NCBI RefSeq assembly: GCF_000308455.1
Contig: NZ_BAFP01000003.1
Span: 88,053-152,052, forward strand
Direction: 5' to 3'
From: Nocardia abscessus NBRC 100374
Lineage (GTDB): Bacteria > Actinomycetota > Actinomycetes > Mycobacteriales > Mycobacteriaceae
Length of the DNA: 64,000 nucleotides
Position numbers and translations under genes: made by a program. Positions 60,808 through 64,000 of this stretch are shown in pieces. Numbering within the stretch: position 1 is the first letter of the stretch; every line of letters begins with the position of its first letter. The notes under the pieces were generated by a model that saw only the letters and a program-made list of their open reading frames with translations, made no database searches and was not told the DNA's origin.

Positions 60808-62994
60808 TCAGGCAGGGGTCAGCGTGACCGGAACCCCGTTGAACACGGCGTTTCCGGAAGGCGCGTCGACCACCGAATCATCGGTGAGAACATTGGCATT
60901 GACGCCCGCGTGCGCGCGGGCCACGGTCTGCGTGCTGTCGATATGTCCCCACCCGTGCGGCAGGCTCACCACGCCGGGCATGATGGCCTCGGTCGGCTCC
61001 AGCGGAACCGTCAGTGTCCCGGCGGCGGACTTGACCACCGCTCGGTCGCCGAGTCCGAGTCGCGCCACGTCGGCCGGATTGATGTGCAGTGTGCAGCGAT
61101 TCGATCCGCTCACCAGCGTTGCGATGTTATGCATCCAGCTGTTGTTGGACCGCAGCTGCCGCCGACCGATCAGCACGATCTCTGGTGCGGCGTCGGACAG
61201 TCGCGCCCGCATCCGCGCCACGTCGTCGAGCAGCGGCCGCGGGGCAAGGTCCACCTTCGCGGTCGCGGTGCGGAGCACACCGGGCAGGCGCGGCTGCAAG
61301 GGGCCGAGGTCGATGCCGTGCGGGTTGTCCAGCAGCACTTGCAGGTTGAGAGTGCCGCCGTTCCATTCCCCGTACGGTCCGAGGCGCAGCATCAGGTCGA
61401 TGCGCTGTTCGGTGCTGGTCTCGCCGATCAGATCGCCGCGCCGCTGCGCGAACCCGGCCTTGTGCAGCAGCCCAGCGATGACCAGTTCGTCCACAGCGGT
61501 GAGCGGATCGACCCCGTCGGAGCCGTTGTGCGGCCTGGCGGTCAGCGCCGCGGCGAGACGAGCCAGGACGGCGGGTTCGGACGGCCGGTCACCCAGTGGC
61601 ACCAACGGACGCGAGTAGCGGGTGTAGTTCCGCACGGCGAATTGCAGGAGCGCGAAATCGTAGTGCGCCGATTGGGTGGGGCGCGGGGGAGGCAAGATCA
61701 CATCGGCGTGCTTGGTGGTTTCGTTCAGGTACCGGTCCACGCTCACCATGAAATCGAGCCGGGCGAACGCCTCGTCCAAGCGTGCGCCGCTCGGCGCGGA
61801 CAGCACCGGATTCCCGGCGACCGTCACCAGCGCGCGGATCTGCCCCGTGCCGGGCGTGGTGATCTCGTCGGCGAGCGTCGCGACGGGCAGTTCGCCCATC
61901 GCCTCGGGCAGCTCGCGTACCCGGCTTGTCCAGCGCCCGATGCGGAACGGCCTGGTACGCGGGATGCCGCCGGCGGCGGCGGTGGCGAACATCGCGCCGC
62001 CAGGGGAATCGAGGTTGCCGGTCAGCGCGTTGATCGCGTCGACGAGCCACTGCGTGATCGTGCCGAACTCGGCGGTGCAGGTGCCGATGCGGGCGTACAC
62101 CGCCGCGGTCGGCGCTGCCGCGAGTTCGCGAGCCAGGCGCACGATCGTGGACGCGGGGACGCCGGTGCGGGCCGCGACCGTATCCGGGTCGAAGGCCGCG
62201 GCGGCCGTGCGCAATTCGTCCAGGCCGGTGACCTCGACGCGCAGATCGGTCAGTCGCTCGGTGAACAGCGTGTGCACGATGCCGAACAGCAGGTAGGCGT
62301 CGCTGCCCGGCCGGATGAACAGGTGCTCGTCGGCCAGTTTCGCGGTGCGGGTCACCCGGGGGTCGACCACCACGAAGCGGCCGCCCCTGCCGCGCAGCGC
62401 CTTCAGCCTGCCCGGGAAATCGGGTGCGGTGCACAGCGAGCCGTTCGATTCCAGCGGATTCGCCCCGAGCATCAGCAGATAATCGGTGCGGTCCAGGTCG
62501 GGCACCGGCACGGTCAGCGGGTCGCCGAACATCAGCCCACTGGCCACCTGCTTGGGCATCTGGTCGGCGGTGCTGGCCGAGAAGATGTTCTTGGTGCCCA
62601 GCGCCCGCAGCAGTATAGGCAGGTACAGCGCTCCGGCCACAGTGTGCGCGTTGGGGTTGCCCAAGTAGGCCGCAGCCGACTGGTTTCCGTGCTCGGCCAC
62701 CACGGCGGGGAAGCGCTCGGCGATGTAGTCGAAGGCTTCGTCCCAGGTCGCGCTACGCCAGGTGTCGGTCGCGCGGTCGCGGATCAGCGGTTCGGTCACC
62801 CGGTCCGGGTCCTCGTCGAGGTGGCCCAAGCTGGCCCCCTTCGGGCAGATGAAGCCCTTGCTGAAGGGGTCGCTGCGGTCGCCGCGGACCGAGGTCACGT
62901 GGTCGTCGGGGTCGAGGGTGAGTTCCAGGCCGCAGACCGCCTCACAGAGTGGGCAGGTCCGCAGCAGATTGCGCGATTGCGTGATCGGGGCCAT
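60808..62994 (-). CDS. Molybdopterin-dependent oxidoreductase (FdhA/BisC type)
   Basis: This 728-residue cytosolic enzyme of the DMSO-reductase superfamily, similar in plan to mycobacterial Rv0197, has an N-terminal [4Fe-4S] motif TCPLCEAVCG...GFICPKG (C14, C17, C21, C50). The bis-MGD-binding core has LGANPLESNGSLC and VVDPRVTRTAKLADEHL, and the C-terminal molydopterin-binding domain carries SGSNRCTLHINPADVARLGL and LPHGWGH. No signal peptide or Tat motif is seen. The substrate is unknown; a formate dehydrogenase-like or oxyanion-reducing role is possible. ATG 62994 is chosen because the Fe-S motif starts 13 residues later. It is monocistronic. Confidence 0.88.
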   Translation of the reverse strand: MAPITQSRNLLRTCPLCEAVCGLELTLDPDDHVTSVRGDRSDPFSKGFICPKGASLGHLDEDPDRVTEPLIRDRATDTWRSATWDEAFDYIAERFPAVVAEHGNQSAAAYLGNPNAHTVAGALYLPILLRALGTKNIFSASTADQMPKQVASGLMFGDPLTVPVPDLDRTDYLLMLGANPLESNGSLCTAPDFPGRLKALRGRGGRFVVVDPRVTRTAKLADEHLFIRPGSDAYLLFGIVHTLFTERLTDLRVEVTGLDELRTAAAAFDPDTVAARTGVPASTIVRLARELAAAPTAAVYARIGTCTAEFGTITQWLVDAINALTGNLDSPGGAMFATAAAGGIPRTRPFRIGRWTSRVRELPEAMGELPVATLADEITTPGTGQIRALVTVAGNPVLSAPSGARLDEAFARLDFMVSVDRYLNETTKHADVILPPPRPTQSAHYDFALLQFAVRNYTRYSRPLVPLGDRPSEPAVLARLAAALTARPHNGSDGVDPLTAVDELVIAGLLHKAGFAQRRGDLIGETSTEQRIDLMLRLGPYGEWNGGTLNLQVLLDNPHGIDLGPLQPRLPGVLRTATAKVDLAPRPLLDDVARMRARLSDAAPEIVLIGRRQLRSNNSWMHNIATLVSGSNRCTLHINPADVARLGLGDRAVVKSAAGTLTVPLEPTEAIMPGVVSLPHGWGHIDSTQTVARAHAGVNANVLTDDSVVDAPSGNAVFNGVPVTLTPA

Positions 62995-63183
62995 ACCCCA
63001 TCTTGTCGTCCGGCGGTGAAACTGAAAAGAGAACGTCCGATATCGACAACGCCAAACGACCGGTACCCGGCGGCGCTCCGGGGTGGGGAGCCGGAGCGTG
63101 AGGACGGATACCGGTCGCAAACAGGCCGGGTAGCGCGGCCCCGGCCCGCGATCAGCAGGTGAACTCGATCAGGGGCGCGTTGC

Positions 63184-63702
63184 TCAGCAGGCGATGGTCA
63201 GCTTCGCGCGGCGCGACGCGGTGGCCGCGCGCACGGCCGCGGCGATCGCGACGACCGGCGGCAGCCAGCGGGCCTCGGCGGGCGCGACGCCCCAGCAGGC
63301 CGAACCGGCCGAGAGCTGGGTGGGCGGCAGCGGGATGCCCGCGCCGTCGGTGTACACGGTGGCGCCGGCCTCGCGCAGCGCCTGCAGCGCCATCGCGGCC
63401 TTGCGGACGCCGGTGACCAGGTGGATCTCGCGACGCTCTGAGCCGGGGATCTCGATCACCGCGCCGGACAGGTTGTTCGCGCGCAGAAAGCGGCGGACCT
63501 CGCCGGCCAGTTCGCCGGAGACCTCGATGCCGGACAGGTCGTCGTCGGTGATCAGGCTCAGACCGTTGGCCGTTTCGGCGACCGTCCACCCGCGCTGGTT
63601 GTAGTCCTGCGCAGCGGCGGTCAGTTCGGCCGCCGTGACGGAAGTCGGAAACGTGGTGCGCACTGTCTTCTCCATTCCCCGGTAGATCTCTGGGTCCTGC
63701 AT
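63184..63702 (-). CDS. Hypothetical protein, primase/polymerase-N-like
   Basis: This 172-residue protein contains AAQDYNQRGWTVAETANGLS, IEVSGELAGEVRRFL, GAVIEIPGSERREIHLV, LREAGATVYTDGAGIPLPPT and ACWGVAPAEARWLPP. The later motifs ('LPPT ... G..W..xP ... LPP') match the short primase/polymerase-like hypotheticals of actinobacteria, as does the gene at 58345. The function is unknown. Starts at 63702 or 63675 are both possible; neither has a good ribosome site. The overlapping frame 63152-63706 is a shadow. Confidence 0.5.
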   Translation of the reverse strand: MQDPEIYRGMEKTVRTTFPTSVTAAELTAAAQDYNQRGWTVAETANGLSLITDDDLSGIEVSGELAGEVRRFLRANNLSGAVIEIPGSERREIHLVTGVRKAAMALQALREAGATVYTDGAGIPLPPTQLSAGSACWGVAPAEARWLPPVVAIAAAVRAATASRRAKLTIAC

Positions 63703-63995
63703 TCATGGGTCGTATCGGCGTGGGCAGCCGTGGGCGTTACGGGTTCTCCGAAAAAATTTCCGGAGTGTCGCCTACGTCTCATTTCCGAGGGGGTTCGTCG
63801 GCGTTCCGCCGGGCATCCCGAGGTGGCTCGCCACGGTTGCCACGCAGCTACTTTCAGCCGCGGACCTGGTTTCTCGCTGTGCCGAAGCTGCGAGATCGCT
63901 GTGGACAGTTGTGAACGATGTTGCTGGTGCGAAAACATCCCGGTCGCGTGCGTTTCCGGCTGGATCCGTGCGCGCCGGGCAGGGAGGATTCCGGC

Positions 63996-64000
63996 ATGAG
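63996..64000 (+). CDS. Start of a truncated gene at the window edge
   Basis: ATG at 63996 lies 7 bases after AGGGAGGA (63981-63988), a strong ribosome site, and the reading frame continues beyond the window. The 293-bp region 63703-63995 should hold its promoter and that of the divergent 63184-63702 gene. A short dyad, CTCCG/CGGAG around AAAAAATTTC near 63742-63761, is the only structure seen. Confidence 0.4.

Noticed and set aside
63152..63706. Overlapping 184-residue minus-strand ORF
   Set aside because: It is a +1-frame shadow of the 63184-63702 gene, made mostly of Arg/Gly/Ala with no family-like motif.

Overview
The window reads as chromosomal DNA of a high-GC, mycolic-acid-containing actinobacterium, most probably Nocardia. 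It carries the mycobacterial-type cell-wall core locus: galactan synthesis (glf, glfT2), decaprenylphosphoryl-arabinose supply (PAP2 phosphatase, ubiA, dprE1, dprE2), arabinan synthesis (aftA, aftB, two emb genes), mycolate condensation (fadD32, pks13, accD4, a Culp6-like cutinase) and four mycolyltransferases. The genus call is an inference from gene content, gene order, codon use and the Nocardia-style accessory genes (DUF397/XRE pairs, DUF3558 lipoproteins, LGFP proteins). No rRNA, tRNA, CRISPR array, IS element or phage was seen.

Layout. 0-4.8 kb: the 3' part of a SpoIID/LytB-LGFP gene, a decayed MarR/EamA pair, a TipA-type MerR regulator with a palindromic operator, a small membrane protein, and a TetR regulator divergent from an atypical SDR gene with twin operators between them. 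4.9-11.7 kb: a compact + strand operon glf-glfT2-PAP2-ubiA-aftB. 11.8-18.4 kb: four mycolyltransferase genes, the last fused to LGFP repeats, separated by strong hairpins and by a 0.95 kb gap with a nested inverted repeat and a G-tract array. 18.4-30.2 kb: DUF732 lipoprotein, cutinase-like enzyme, F420-type oxidoreductase, fadD32, pks13, accD4. 30.3-37 kb: a PpiB-type cyclophilin, one emb gene in the 'wrong' orientation, a VapBC module, and a HxlR/quinone oxidoreductase pair. 37-46.8 kb: a - strand arabinan operon, dprE1-dprE2-aftA-unknown GT-C-like membrane protein-emb, with a divergent GtrA gene at its head.

46.9-64 kb is accessory. A near-consensus promoter and a short Cys-containing ORF precede a three-gene cassette: a type VII secreted-type protein, a Pro-rich protein and a DUF3558 lipoprotein. 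Next comes an NB-ARC/TPR (NLR-like) gene with a small upstream partner; the two appear to be split by a frameshift and carry matching short hydrophobic motifs. Then follow an SDR/XRE regulator pair, a small secreted protein, a DUF397/XRE pair, a PF04672-type methyltransferase operon, a PNPOx-like flavoprotein, a molybdopterin oxidoreductase, and the start of a further gene at the window edge.

Working together, the conserved genes make decaprenyl-phosphoarabinose (ubiA, PAP2, dprE1/2), build galactan (glf, glfT2), prime and extend arabinan (aftA, emb, aftB), make mycolic acid (fadD32, pks13, accD4) and attach it to arabinan or trehalose (mycolyltransferases). The best candidates for undescribed biology are the GT-C-like gene inside the arabinan operon, the split NLR with paired amyloid-like motifs, and the leader-ORF/T7SS cassette.
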